Positions 1 through 7,897 of a stretch of 64,000 nucleotides of DNA are shown in pieces. Each line of letters begins with the position of its first letter. Positions within the stretch are counted from its first letter, which is position 1. Origin of the DNA: Anaerolineae bacterium (GTDB lineage: Bacteria > Chloroflexota > Anaerolineae > Aggregatilineales > Phototrophicaceae); NCBI GenBank assembly GCA_022843745.1, contig JALHNB010000007.1, positions 1-64,000 on the forward strand, read 5' to 3'. The translations under genes and the position numbers were made by a program. Under the pieces are notes generated by a model. That model was not told the origin of the DNA, made no database searches, and saw only the letters and a program-made list of their open reading frames with translations.

Positions 1-113
1 CTTTTTTACGCCGTCTCGCCCATCTCTTGCCCGCCACCTCCCGCATGTCCTGCCGTTCTCTCCATCCTTTGACCTTTCAGTCTCTCCGGCAGGTCTCTTA
101 AGTTGGTGCATAT

Positions 114-138
114 GGGGCGGTTCGCGAACCGCCCCTAC
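114..138. repeat. Perfect GGGGCGG palindrome ending in CTAC
   Basis: A 22-bp perfect inverted repeat (GGGGCGG, TTCGCGAA, CCGCCCC) followed by TAC lies just past the stop codon of the lipid kinase gene. Similar GGGGCG...CGCCCC hairpins recur in other intergenic spaces of this window (12132, 48211), so it looks like a dispersed short palindromic unit. It could also act as a transcription end signal for the minus-strand operon, although there is no clear T-run. Nothing else was recognised in positions 1-113. Confidence 0.6.
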
Positions 139-146
139 AAACCAGA

Positions 147-1064
147 TTATGGGGTTGGCGGTGTTGGCGTGATAACAGACAGCGCACCCGCTAGAAGCTT
201 CGCAGTGACGGGAGTGTTCCCGATTGATTCATCTTCGCCGTCCGCAAATAATTCTTCTTCACGCTGGGTGGTTACGGTAATCTCTTTCCCTTGCCAATGC
301 TGAAGCGATTTTGCTAACTCGGCTGTTTGCAGCGACGTTCCAATCGCTGGCAGAATCAACTGCTGCCAGTTTGCGTCGATCAGAAAAACATCCATTAAAC
401 CGTCATCAATCTTCACCTCGTTAGAGAGTGAAAGTCCTAAAATGCCGAGCGTATTGCTATTGGTCAGCAGACAGGCAACGCCTTCTTTTTCGATAGTTTC
501 GCCGTCAATCGTAATGGTGTAGGTATTAACTTCTGGTTGTGTCAGCGATCTCAAGCCGCCGACGATATAAGCCAGCCAGCCAAGTCGATCTTTGAGTTCC
601 CGATCTACTGCTGCACTCAGGCTGCCCGCGAGTCCCGTTCCGGCTCTCAGTAAGAAAAAATCATCCTCAGTTTGGCAGACATCAATTTTGCGTACCTGCG
701 ACTCCGGTTGGAAAACCAGTTGTGCGGCATTTGCCAGTTGAATCGGCAATCCCAGTTCAAGCGCAAGCGCATTCACCGTGCCGCCTGGGAGAATGCACAT
801 GGGTACGCCCGTTCCGGTGAGTCCTTTCGCCACTTCGCGCTGCGTCCCATCGCCACCATAAGCCATGACAAGATCAGCACCGCTTTCCGCGAACTCGCGT
901 GCCAGTCGTTCGCCATCGCCTTTTTTATGGGTGATGCGAGCATCCCACTGCGCACCGTGAGATTTGAAGACATCATTCAGAATGTTCAGCATTGGCTCGT
1001 TATTGCCTGCTGCCGGGTTGATAACGATCTGGATATTTTTGTAGGGTGATTCGTTTGTTGACAT
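147..1064 (-). CDS. Diacylglycerol kinase family lipid kinase (YegS/BmrU type)
   Basis: A 305-residue cytoplasmic enzyme of the DAGK catalytic family, which phosphorylates lipid hydroxyls such as diacylglycerol with a nucleoside triphosphate. The N-terminus carries the INPAAG strand-loop (residues 15-20). The nucleotide-binding GGDGT motif is at 70-74 and the LPGGTVNALA loop at 92-101, both diagnostic. The C-terminal half is the beta-sandwich typical of YegS-like proteins, and the length is normal for the family. It is the last gene of a minus-strand run of five, 21 bases after the tautomerase-like gene. The exact lipid substrate cannot be read from the sequence. Confidence 0.9.
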   Translation of the reverse strand: MSTNESPYKNIQIVINPAAGNNEPMLNILNDVFKSHGAQWDARITHKKGDGERLAREFAESGADLVMAYGGDGTQREVAKGLTGTGVPMCILPGGTVNALALELGLPIQLANAAQLVFQPESQVRKIDVCQTEDDFFLLRAGTGLAGSLSAAVDRELKDRLGWLAYIVGGLRSLTQPEVNTYTITIDGETIEKEGVACLLTNSNTLGILGLSLSNEVKIDDGLMDVFLIDANWQQLILPAIGTSLQTAELAKSLQHWQGKEITVTTQREEELFADGEDESIGNTPVTAKLLAGALSVITPTPPTP

Positions 1065-1085
1065 TAAATCGTGTTATCCAATACT

Positions 1086-1475
1086 CTAAATTTCCACTTT
1101 GTAATCGAGCTTAATCTCATCGCCAGTCATACCGCGAAACCCCCAGTTATGGCGCGGCGTTTCAGTAATCGTGATTTCGACATCATTCGGTAGGATATGG
1201 ACTTCAGACTCAAGGCGCTCGAACAACAGATGAATGAGCTTCTTTTTGGTTTCGACGGAGCGCCCTTCAAACATTGAAATTTCGATGATCGTATATTGCT
1301 CGGTTCGACCATCAGGGTAATAGAAATCGGAGGGATCGAGTGCTAAAAAACGGTGGGCGCGTTTGCCTTTAGGAAAATCAAGCGCGTCCATAACGCAGGA
1401 ATGGATGGTGTCGGAGATTTGCGCCTTATGCGCTTCTAGATGTGACCGCAAACCGTAAATTTTGATCTGCGCCAT
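1086..1475 (-). CDS. Tautomerase-family protein without the N-terminal proline
   Basis: A 129-residue protein resembling the Tautomerase_2 group of the 4-oxalocrotonate tautomerase superfamily. The best-matching part is the second beta-alpha-beta unit: a strand ending FEGRS near residue 75, the helix after it, and the conserved ITETPRHNWGF segment at about 101-111. Canonical superfamily enzymes use Pro-1, exposed after removal of Met, as catalytic base. Here the second residue is Ala (MAQIKIYGL), so ordinary proline chemistry is not expected. It sits 8 bases after the 142-residue gene in the same operon. The fold call is fairly sure; the activity is unknown. Confidence 0.7.
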   Translation of the reverse strand: MAQIKIYGLRSHLEAHKAQISDTIHSCVMDALDFPKGKRAHRFLALDPSDFYYPDGRTEQYTIIEISMFEGRSVETKKKLIHLLFERLESEVHILPNDVEITITETPRHNWGFRGMTGDEIKLDYKVEI

Positions 1476-1483
1476 AATATTCC

Positions 1484-1912
1484 TTATTTGACAGGTGGTT
1501 TTTCGCGTATCAGGCGATCATAACTGCCTTGCCAGGACGATTCTTTGCGGGTGAGTTTGGTAATCTTAATATCTTTGAACAGGGGAAGCAGCTTAACTAT
1601 GATGAGCGGGAGTTGTTGCCAGTTGTCGCTGAAAACCAAAGCCTGAATTTCGTCGGCGGATGCCCCGGCCCAACGCCAACGTTGGCGAAACTCTTCGGCT
1701 TTCATCCAGTAATCGCGCTTTTCCCAGACTTCTGCGGACTGCTCGATGCCCTCGTCAATTTCCCGGAAGCTGTAGACCAGCGTCGCCACCATATCTTTGG
1801 CTTCTTCGTCTATAGTGCCTTTTTGACTCAGACGGCGCAAAATTTCAGCGGCTGTGCGCATATTCTGGTTGCGTTTTTTACCCGTGCTGTCTGTATTAAT
1901 GACACGACCCAT
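1484..1912 (-). CDS. Conserved-looking hypothetical protein, 142 aa
   Basis: A soluble 142-residue protein with no signal peptide or membrane segment and no family that I recognise. It is charged and mostly helical by composition, with the central part (about residues 25-95) rich in Glu, Trp and Arg and a basic C-terminus. The ATG start follows the 31-bp tandem repeat that separates it from the 145-residue gene upstream. Context suggests co-transcription with the neighbouring unknown proteins and the lipid kinase. No function is proposed. Confidence 0.65.
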   Translation of the reverse strand: MGRVINTDSTGKKRNQNMRTAAEILRRLSQKGTIDEEAKDMVATLVYSFREIDEGIEQSAEVWEKRDYWMKAEEFRQRWRWAGASADEIQALVFSDNWQQLPLIIVKLLPLFKDIKITKLTRKESSWQGSYDRLIREKPPVK

Positions 1913-1935
1913 TGCGCTTCAAAATCCTTCTGCTG

Positions 1936-2056
1936 TTATTCGTCCAGATGTGGCTTAATGTTTTTTACTACTTATCCAGATGCGGCTTAATACCTTCGCT
2001 ACACATCCAGGTGTGGCTGAATGCCTTGATTACTCGTCCAGATGTGGCTTGATGCC
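1936..2056. repeat. Four-unit 31-bp tandem repeat copying the end of the 145-aa gene
   Basis: Read on the minus strand, the last coding bases and stop of the upstream gene (GIKPHLDE, stop at 2030-2032) are followed by three degenerate copies. They would encode GIQPHLDV-stop (stop 1999-2001), GIKPHLDK-stop (stop 1968-1970) and NIKPHLDE-stop (stop 1936-1938). The spacings are 31, 31 and 32 bp, so each copy lies in a different frame from the last and readthrough would not extend the protein regularly. It looks like slippage or tandem duplication of a gene terminus; a role in mRNA 3' processing is possible but unsupported. Confidence 0.85.
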
Positions 2057-2467
2057 TTTGTAAATGCGTATGCCACCAATGGTCTTCAGGATGGTCGTCG
2101 GATCTTTTTTAATGCGTTCGGCCAACTCGCGGGGAGAAAGCGGCTCGTTGTTGTTCGCCAGGAATACGCGAAAGATGCTGTCAACGAGCGATGTCTGCGG
2201 GTTGATAAAATTTGGGTCCTGAGCAGCCAGCTTGATCGCGAGTTGCAGCTCGTCCAGTTGGGAAACTTCGCCCGTAAGCGGGTCGATAAAATCGACGACG
2301 CGGTGTTCTTCGCTCTGGATGATACGTTCACGCTGTTCTGGAAGAACATGGCTCAGTAAATACGTTCGCAAATCTTCCGAATTGCGATCCCACCAACTGT
2401 AATCAACGTTGAATTTGGTATCGAGGGTGGGCTTAATCAGCGTGCTTGGTTTTCCTGGGATCGCCAT
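2030..2467 (-). CDS. Hypothetical protein with winged-helix-like C-terminus, 145 aa
   Basis: A 145-residue soluble protein, family not recognised. The segment around residues 107-132 (PLSPRELAERIKKDPTTILK) has the periodicity of a helix-turn-helix, and Trp/Tyr-rich residues lie near the N-terminus (YSWWDRN at about 23-29). The end of the coding sequence is the first unit of the 31-bp tandem repeat. It lies 8 bases after the 524-residue gene and is probably translated from the same mRNA. A DNA-binding or adaptor role is only a guess. Confidence 0.65.
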   Translation of the reverse strand: MAIPGKPSTLIKPTLDTKFNVDYSWWDRNSEDLRTYLLSHVLPEQRERIIQSEEHRVVDFIDPLTGEVSQLDELQLAIKLAAQDPNFINPQTSLVDSIFRVFLANNNEPLSPRELAERIKKDPTTILKTIGGIRIYKGIKPHLDE

Positions 2468-2475
2468 AAATGTTC

Positions 2476-4050
2476 CTAACTTTCGCTCAATTTCCAGTAA
2501 TGCCCACCGACGTTCTGGAAATCGGGATTAGCCGCGAGCATGGCGAGTATCGGGCCGGGCGGACAGCGCTTGATGACGTTGACGGCGCTGTAAATGGTCT
2601 TGGCGTGTGCCGTTCCCTGGGGAGTCAAACGCCCCAAACCCGGTATGATCGTGCGCAAAATGGTCGCCAATGGCCGTTTTTGCTGTTGGGTGAGTTCGAA
2701 CAGGGCATCGACGGCTGCCAGATCATCCGCGCCCAGGATCATCAGATCATCATATTCCGCGCCAATATTGCGCTTGTGGTTATCAAAGCCAATCTGGTTA
2801 TTCTTGGGGACGATCAGGCGAATCCATTCGCTGCGGGCTTTGTAGGCGTTAAAATTGATGACGACTTTGCCGGGGGTATCGCTTTTAGAAATTGTTACGA
2901 GCGCCCCAATCGGCAAACGATGCTTGCGGAAAAATTTGTCCGCGCCAAAAACATAACGTTCTTTGCGCACTACCCAGGCAGGGTATTCCTCGCCGTCCTG
3001 ACCATCGACCAGAATGACGCTGACGCGCGATGTTTGCTGCGCGGTGGGGAAGACCAGCCGCATTTTGGCGTTCAGCGGCAGCGTACCCATTCGCCGATGT
3101 GGATAGTTCAGCGTGATGGTGGCTTCCTGAATAGAGTCCTGAATGTTCGGCGGTGGGGATAATTCGTCGTCGATCTCTGCTTCGAGTTCCAGCATTTCTG
3201 GCGTGAGCAGTGTGCGGTCATGGTCAACGGGTGTGTAGCGCAGCATGGTTGGTGTTTGCTGAACTTCCGGCGGTTCATGACTGAGCAGGAACCACAACAC
3301 CATTCCGGCGGGGCCAACTTCATCAAAGCGGCTGTCTTCGCGAAGGGCATGATTCATCGAGAACATCTGTAATTCGATGGATCCACTTCCCAGGCCGCCG
3401 ATTTCATTGACAATGCTTTCGGTATCCATCGGCTGATTGTTGATGTCGATCACCGCTTCAGCCAGATTGAGATGCCCTTCGTTGACCTCTAAAATGAGGT
3501 CGCGCGGGAACCAATGGCCGGAAACCTGAATCAATGCGTCTGTTTCACCCAGGCTGTTTTCCAGCGTATAGATGATGTCATCGCCGAACTGAACGATAAT
3601 CTCATCGGCTGTCAGTTCACCATCGGTGAGATAGGTCGCATAAGATTCGTTATCTTGCTGGCTCAACACATGAGGCACAGACAGATCAATCGCGAATTCA
3701 CGCACTTTTCTGCTGGCGTCTTCCTCAAATTCAACGCCCATGACATTGAAGGTGTTGTATTCCGGGTTGCTGCCTTCGCGGGTGTGAACGATGGTTGCGG
3801 TGGCGTAATCGAACGACGGAAAGATGACTTTCTGACCGACTTCGTAAGATTGTGACGGGTTATAAAAACGCGCGTCTTTATAGTGCGCTTGCAGGGCGGC
3901 TGTTTCCTGGGCGAGTCTTTCCTCAACCAACGCACGCGCCAATGCATCGGTTTTCATGGGCTTTTCGTGTTCCAGCAATAAGCTGGTCAGATAGTCCAGG
4001 TCTTCTTTTTCAACGGTGAAATTTCGCGCCCAATGTTGAACGGGTATCAA
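2476..4050 (-). CDS. Large hypothetical protein, 524 aa, first gene of the minus-strand operon
   Basis: A 524-residue acidic cytoplasmic protein with no transmembrane segment and no motif that I can assign. Residues 65-95 look like a small beta barrel (GQKVIFPSFDYATATIVHTR). The C-terminal third (about 440-520) includes a helical segment and ends NVGGHYWKLSES. The start used is TTG at 4050, with GGAGG 11 bases upstream, a rather long spacing, so an internal start cannot be excluded. A good promoter lies at 4122-4151. The compact arrangement with the 145- and 142-residue genes suggests the three act together. Confidence 0.65.
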   Translation of the reverse strand: MIPVQHWARNFTVEKEDLDYLTSLLLEHEKPMKTDALARALVEERLAQETAALQAHYKDARFYNPSQSYEVGQKVIFPSFDYATATIVHTREGSNPEYNTFNVMGVEFEEDASRKVREFAIDLSVPHVLSQQDNESYATYLTDGELTADEIIVQFGDDIIYTLENSLGETDALIQVSGHWFPRDLILEVNEGHLNLAEAVIDINNQPMDTESIVNEIGGLGSGSIELQMFSMNHALREDSRFDEVGPAGMVLWFLLSHEPPEVQQTPTMLRYTPVDHDRTLLTPEMLELEAEIDDELSPPPNIQDSIQEATITLNYPHRRMGTLPLNAKMRLVFPTAQQTSRVSVILVDGQDGEEYPAWVVRKERYVFGADKFFRKHRLPIGALVTISKSDTPGKVVINFNAYKARSEWIRLIVPKNNQIGFDNHKRNIGAEYDDLMILGADDLAAVDALFELTQQQKRPLATILRTIIPGLGRLTPQGTAHAKTIYSAVNVIKRCPPGPILAMLAANPDFQNVGGHYWKLSES

Positions 4051-4121
4051 AAATTACGAGCCTCCACTGCGGGGAAATCGAGCAAAATTGAGATTTGCAT
4101 TAAATTGTAATTGGAAACGAG

Positions 4122-4151
4122 ATTATAGCTTAACTCTAGGGGTTATTGCAA
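4122..4151 (-). promoter_or_regulatory. Sigma-70-type promoter of the minus-strand operon
   Basis: On the minus strand there is TTGCAA (4146-4151), an 18-bp spacer and TATAAT (4122-4127), about 70 bp upstream of the 524-residue gene. It lies back to back with the rpmH promoter, nine bases apart, so the two transcription units diverge from one short region. Confidence 0.65.
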
Positions 4152-4159
4152 GCGTTGGG

Positions 4160-4188
4160 TTGACCCGTTATCCCCTGTCAGTTATACT
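4160..4188 (+). promoter_or_regulatory. Sigma-70-type promoter of the rpmH operon
   Basis: TTGACC (4160-4165), a 17-bp spacer and TATACT (4183-4188) form a near-consensus promoter. Transcription should begin near 4195, about 40 bases before the rpmH start codon. No DnaA box cluster was seen in this intergenic space. Confidence 0.75.
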
Positions 4189-4233
4189 AATCCTTCGTCA
4201 ATTCGATGTCATTCCGTCAGAGGTAAAACTGTC

Positions 4234-4410
4234 ATGTCAACCAAACGTACTTATCAGCCGAAAATTCGCCGCCGCGCTCGCGTGCATGGTTTCCGCCAGC
4301 GTATGGCGACCAAAAATGGCCGCACTGTCATTAACCGTCGTCGTCGTCATGGGCGGCATGAGTTGGCTGTGCAGCGTGTTCATGTCAAGAAAGTTAACTG
4401 GAACGCTTAA
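4234..4410 (+). CDS. rpmH: 50S ribosomal protein L34
   Basis: A 58-residue very basic protein. It begins [20 protein letters not shown] and continues with the family's characteristic [21 protein letters not shown] segment split across residues 26-46, which identifies L34 of the large ribosomal subunit. The C-terminus (VKKVNWNA) is slightly longer than in short L34 proteins of about 44-46 residues. The ATG at 4234 is preceded by GAGG with suitable spacing. The stop is eight bases before rnpA, the classical rpmH-rnpA pairing. Confidence 0.95.
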   Translation: MSTKRTYQPKIRRRARVHGFRQRMATKNGRTVINRRRRHGRHELAVQRVHVKKVNWNA

Positions 4411-4418
4411 GCTGAAGA

Positions 4419-4766
4419 ATGCAGCGGCGCTTCAGGCTTTGCCGTAGGGAAGATTTTGCGCGTTTGCGTCAGTCTGGGCGTGCCTATCATCATCGCTCGA
4501 TGATTTTGAGTGTACTGCCCAGCGGATTGAATGATAATCGTTATGGATTTATCATTACCAAGCAAATGGGCAATGCCGTCACCCGCAACCGAGTGCGCCG
4601 CTTGCTGCGTGAAGCGATCCGCCATCTTCATCCACGACTTCTGCCTGGATTTGATGTTGTCATCGTCGCCCGGCGCGATATTGTCGGGCAACCTTTTGCG
4701 ACTATACAACGTACAATAGAAGAGTTGATGGATAAAGCCAAGCTGGTGCGAGTGGAAAGTGATTAA
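4419..4766 (+). CDS. rnpA: Ribonuclease P protein component
   Basis: The 115-residue protein subunit of RNase P, which assists the catalytic RNA in removing 5' leaders of precursor tRNAs. It starts with the typical [18 protein letters not shown] helix. The hallmark RNR motif helix ([13 protein letters not shown], about residues 56-68) and the downstream strand FDVVIVAR are present. Length is normal. It lies between rpmH and yidD with almost no spacing, as in most bacteria. Confidence 0.95.
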   Translation: MQRRFRLCRREDFARLRQSGRAYHHRSMILSVLPSGLNDNRYGFIITKQMGNAVTRNRVRRLLREAIRHLHPRLLPGFDVVIVARRDIVGQPFATIQRTIEELMDKAKLVRVESD

Positions 4767-4768
4767 TC

Positions 4769-4990
4769 GTGAAGGTTCTGGCATTAGCGCTCATCCGGTT
4801 CTATAAGCGATTTATTTCGCCTGCACTGCCGTCGAGCTGTCGTTTTCACCCTACGTGCTCGGTCTACACCTACGAGGCGATTGAACGTTACGGTGTCATT
4901 CGGGGGGGCTGGTTGGGGGCGAAACGTATTGCCCGCTGCCACCCACTGAATCCTGGTGGCTATGATCCCGTCCCTGATCTAGAGGAGTAA
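4769..4990 (+). CDS. yidD: Membrane protein insertion efficiency factor YidD
   Basis: A small 73-residue protein that helps YidC-dependent insertion at the inner face of the membrane. It has the conserved [12 protein letters not shown] amphipathic N-terminus, the [15 protein letters not shown] cysteine motif around residues 22-36 and the closing [13 protein letters not shown]. It starts with GTG at 4769, two bases after the rnpA stop. The gene order rnpA-yidD-(lipoprotein)-yidC supports the call. Confidence 0.93.
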   Translation: MKVLALALIRFYKRFISPALPSSCRFHPTCSVYTYEAIERYGVIRGGWLGAKRIARCHPLNPGGYDPVPDLEE

Positions 4991-4994
4991 CTGC

Positions 4995-6191
4995 TTGAAT
5001 ATCGTGAAGTTTTTCGCGCGATACCCCCTACTGGGCCTCGCGATTTTTGCAAGCCTGCTGGTTGGTGCCTGCTACCCGGTGCGCCTGGAGGCTGATTGGC
5101 CTGGATTAGCCACCGTTGGCGATCAAAAAGATATTCTCCTGGCCTACAATGACCGGATCGTGATGATCGACCCGGAAGATGGCAGACCCGTTGAACTGCG
5201 CAACGATGATGGTGAAGTGCGCCTGGATGATGATGGCAATGCCCGTATCTGGGAGTTTAAAGGTGTTGATGGTCAGGCCAGTCAGTTTTATTCTGCGCCT
5301 GTTCTGTTAGATGAAAACACGCTGCTTGCCCCGACCTATAAACCCACAGACAACTTTATTTTCGAAGTTGATTTGCCGACGGCGCGTATCGACGGCGCTG
5401 GCGTTGCGGTTCCAGGTCATGTGGTCGCTGATGTTGTGAAAAACGACGACCTGATTTTCGTGGGCTTGAGCGAACGCAATCTGGTCGCCTACGAAACTGC
5501 CGATTTAACAGAGCGCTGGACAATAAATACCCAGCACGGCATCTGGTCACACCCGTTGATCGTCGATGATGTGATGTATTTCACCTCGCTCGATCACTTT
5601 TTGTACGCGGTTAACCCGAATACGGGTGAAGAAATCTGGAAACTGGACTTGCAGGGTGCTGCCCCCGGTGCGCCAATATTCTATGAAGATCATCTGTATG
5701 TAGGGACTTTCGCCCGCAAAATCTTCGAGATTTCAACTGCTGGCGCGATCACGTCAGAATACACGACTGACGATTGGGTTTGGGGTTCGCCGATCATTAT
5801 CAGCGATATTTTGTACGTTGGCGATATGGGTGGGCATCTGTATGCGCTGAATATTGGCGCAGATGGCTTATCGGAGCGTTGGAAAGCAAAAGTCGCCGAA
5901 CGCGCTATTCGTGCAACACCGCTTATTTCCGATGATTACATCGTCGTGGGTTCGCGCGACCATAAGGTCTATTGGCTGAATCGCGCAGACGGTACACCTG
6001 TAACCGATGTGGAGGGCCCGCGTGTACGCACCCTGAACGGTGAAATTTTGTCAGATTTGCTGTTAATTGAACCCAGCGATCAGGTCGATATTCCTGAGCC
6101 ATACGTCATTGTCAGCTCAGTCGCCAATGACAATTTGTTAGCAGCGTTTGCCCTGTCTAGCGGGGAGCGCGTCTGGACTTATGGACGATAG
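4995..6191 (+). CDS. PQQ-like beta-propeller lipoprotein between yidD and yidC
   Basis: A 398-residue predicted lipoprotein. A hydrophobic signal (residues 10-25) ends in a lipobox LLVGAC, so Cys26 would be lipidated. The body is built of repeated blades resembling BamB/PQQ propellers, for example LVAYETADLTERWTINT, LYAVNPNTGEEIWKLD, and the final FALSSGERVWTY. The start is TTG at 4995, just after a GAGGAG site that overlaps the end of yidD. Its place inside the protein-insertion operon suggests an extracytoplasmic assembly or quality-control role. That role is inferred, since BamB itself acts in a different (outer-membrane) setting. Confidence 0.8.
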   Translation: MNIVKFFARYPLLGLAIFASLLVGACYPVRLEADWPGLATVGDQKDILLAYNDRIVMIDPEDGRPVELRNDDGEVRLDDDGNARIWEFKGVDGQASQFYSAPVLLDENTLLAPTYKPTDNFIFEVDLPTARIDGAGVAVPGHVVADVVKNDDLIFVGLSERNLVAYETADLTERWTINTQHGIWSHPLIVDDVMYFTSLDHFLYAVNPNTGEEIWKLDLQGAAPGAPIFYEDHLYVGTFARKIFEISTAGAITSEYTTDDWVWGSPIIISDILYVGDMGGHLYALNIGADGLSERWKAKVAERAIRATPLISDDYIVVGSRDHKVYWLNRADGTPVTDVEGPRVRTLNGEILSDLLLIEPSDQVDIPEPYVIVSSVANDNLLAAFALSSGERVWTYGR

Positions 6192-6203
6192 GAGCGCATA
6201 TCG

Positions 6204-7082
6204 ATGTTCTGGGATTTAATCCTTAACCCGTTTGTCACGTTACTGACGTTTCTCTACTCGATCCTGGGACAAAATGTTGTTCTGGCGATTGTTGTTTTCA
6301 CGATCCTGGTACGTGTAGCGATTTTGCCGCTGACTGCCCAGCAGCAGCGCTCTGCGAAAGAGATGCAGAAATTGCAGCCGGAGTTGAAAAAACTCCAGGA
6401 AAAACACAAAAATGACCGCGAAAAGCTGGCGCAGGAACAGATGGCGCTCTATAAAGAGCATGGTGTCAATCCATTTGGTGGCTGTTTGCCACTGCTCATT
6501 CAGTTCCCGATTCTGATCGGCTTGTATCAGGCGATTATTTTCGCGCTGGCCGCAACACCATTCCAGTTACTTGATCTGTCGAGCCGCTTCCTGATCCCCG
6601 GCCTCGATCATCTCGTCCCGCTGAATAACATGTGGCTGGGCATGGATTTGACCAAACCCCCGACGGCTAACCCGACCTGGGCGTTGGCGCTGCCGGCATT
6701 GGTGTTGGTGACAACCTGGTTGCAATCCAAGTTGACTATTCCGCCCGCGCCACCCAGTGACGATGGCAAGCCGAACCAGGCACAAGCCATGACTCAGTCG
6801 ATGACGACGATCATGCCGCTGATGTTTGGGTTTTTCTCGCTTTCGTTTTCAGTGGGTTTGTCAATTTACTTTATCACCGGCAATATTATCGGTATCATTC
6901 AATACAGTTTGATGAATGACCAGAGTGGCCTGCGCAAATTTATAGATCGCCGTAAAGAAAGCGTTGAAGCCCCTGCGACCAAACCGCGATACGTCGAAGG
7001 AAAAGTTGACGAGAGCGTACCAAAAGCGATTGAATCGCAGCCGAAGACAAAGGTCAAGACGAAGGTCAGCAAAACCAAGTAG
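6204..7082 (+). CDS. yidC: Membrane protein insertase YidC/Oxa1
   Basis: A 292-residue insertase of the short Gram-positive/Chloroflexi style, without the large periplasmic domain. The first helix is followed by a cytoplasmic coiled hairpin rich in Gln, Lys and Glu (QQQRSAKEMQKLQPELKKLQ, about 46-65). Next come PFGGCLPLLIQFPILIGLYQ at about 91-110 and three further membrane segments. The C-terminus is a Lys-rich tail that can contact the ribosome. It is 12 bases after the propeller lipoprotein and before jag. Confidence 0.95.
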   Translation: MFWDLILNPFVTLLTFLYSILGQNVVLAIVVFTILVRVAILPLTAQQQRSAKEMQKLQPELKKLQEKHKNDREKLAQEQMALYKEHGVNPFGGCLPLLIQFPILIGLYQAIIFALAATPFQLLDLSSRFLIPGLDHLVPLNNMWLGMDLTKPPTANPTWALALPALVLVTTWLQSKLTIPPAPPSDDGKPNQAQAMTQSMTTIMPLMFGFFSLSFSVGLSIYFITGNIIGIIQYSLMNDQSGLRKFIDRRKESVEAPATKPRYVEGKVDESVPKAIESQPKTKVKTKVSKTK

Positions 7083-7106
7083 CGTGCTGCCTGCGTGAAA
7101 TAGAAC

Positions 7107-7135
7107 ACGGACGGAAGCCCGTCCGTATTATTTTT
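7107..7135 (+). terminator. Hairpin with T-run between yidC and jag
   Basis: ACGGACGG, loop AAGC, CCGTCCGT (7107-7126), followed by ATTATTTTT. The 8-bp stem and T-rich tail look like an intrinsic terminator inside the operon, likely partial, because the ribosome site of jag (GAGG) follows at once. It may reduce jag expression relative to yidC or protect the upstream mRNA. Confidence 0.65.
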
Positions 7136-7147
7136 GAGGAAAAGCCG

Positions 7148-7897
7148 ATGAGTGCAGAACGTTTTATCGAATCGACGGGCGAAAACGTCGAAGATGCCAT
7201 TGCGAAGGGCCTGGTCGAACTGGGTGTTGGGCCAAATGATGTGATCGTCGAGGTTCTTGAGGAGCCATCGCGTGGTGTATTTGGCCTGGGAGCGCGTCCC
7301 GCGAAGGTACGTTTACAGGTTCTTGTGCGTCGCCCTCCTGCTGCGCCAGTCGTGGCCTATGAAGAAAACGCTGATGAAGAACATGCGGTGCTAATCAACA
7401 GTGCGGAAGTTGCCGATGGAGCAGCCGACGAAGATGCCGAAGTGGGCAAAGTGGTGCTTCTGGAACTGCTGGATAAAATGTCCTTCCGCGCTAAAGTAAC
7501 CGTAAAACGCGCCGGGGGAAGCCAGGATGAGGATGAAACACCCTGGTTGCTTGATGTCAGCGGAACGGGCGATCTGAACGCCTTGATCGGGCGCAAGGGA
7601 GAGACGCTGCAAGCGCTGCAATATGTTACGCGCCTCATCACCAGCCGAGAACTCCAGCGCCGCGCCAATATTATTGTCGATGTCGATGGTTACAAGTCGC
7701 GCCGGACGAGCAAACTGCATGAACTGGCACTTCGTATGGCTGACCAGGCCATCACACAAGGGCGCACGGTTTCTCTGGAGCCGATGCCACCCTATGAACG
7801 CCGTATTATTCACATGGCACTGCGCAATCACCCGGATGTAATCACCAAGAGCATCGGTGAGGGCGAAGGGCGCAAAATCACTATCGTACCCAAATAA
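7148..7897 (+). CDS. jag: Jag/KhpB-type RNA-binding protein
   Basis: A 249-residue protein with the three Jag parts in order. The Jag-N domain is at 1-60 (GENVEDAIAKGL, SRGVFGLGARPAKV). After an acidic linker comes a KH-like domain at about 135-175 with the loop IGRKGETLQALQ. A C-terminal R3H domain follows (about 190-249; RRIIHMALRNHPDVITKSIG). Jag/KhpB binds RNA and is linked to cell-envelope control in other bacteria. The linker (about 75-100) is unusually Glu/Asp-rich. Its stop overlaps the next start codon by one base. Confidence 0.92.
   Translation: MSAERFIESTGENVEDAIAKGLVELGVGPNDVIVEVLEEPSRGVFGLGARPAKVRLQVLVRRPPAAPVVAYEENADEEHAVLINSAEVADGAADEDAEVGKVVLLELLDKMSFRAKVTVKRAGGSQDEDETPWLLDVSGTGDLNALIGRKGETLQALQYVTRLITSRELQRRANIIVDVDGYKSRRTSKLHELALRMADQAITQGRTVSLEPMPPYERRIIHMALRNHPDVITKSIGEGEGRKITIVPK

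Noticed and set aside
2470-3162. Long open frame on the plus strand opposite the 524-residue gene
   Set aside because: It is the antisense shadow of a better-supported minus-strand gene that has a promoter and tight operon spacing; the plus-strand protein matches nothing known.
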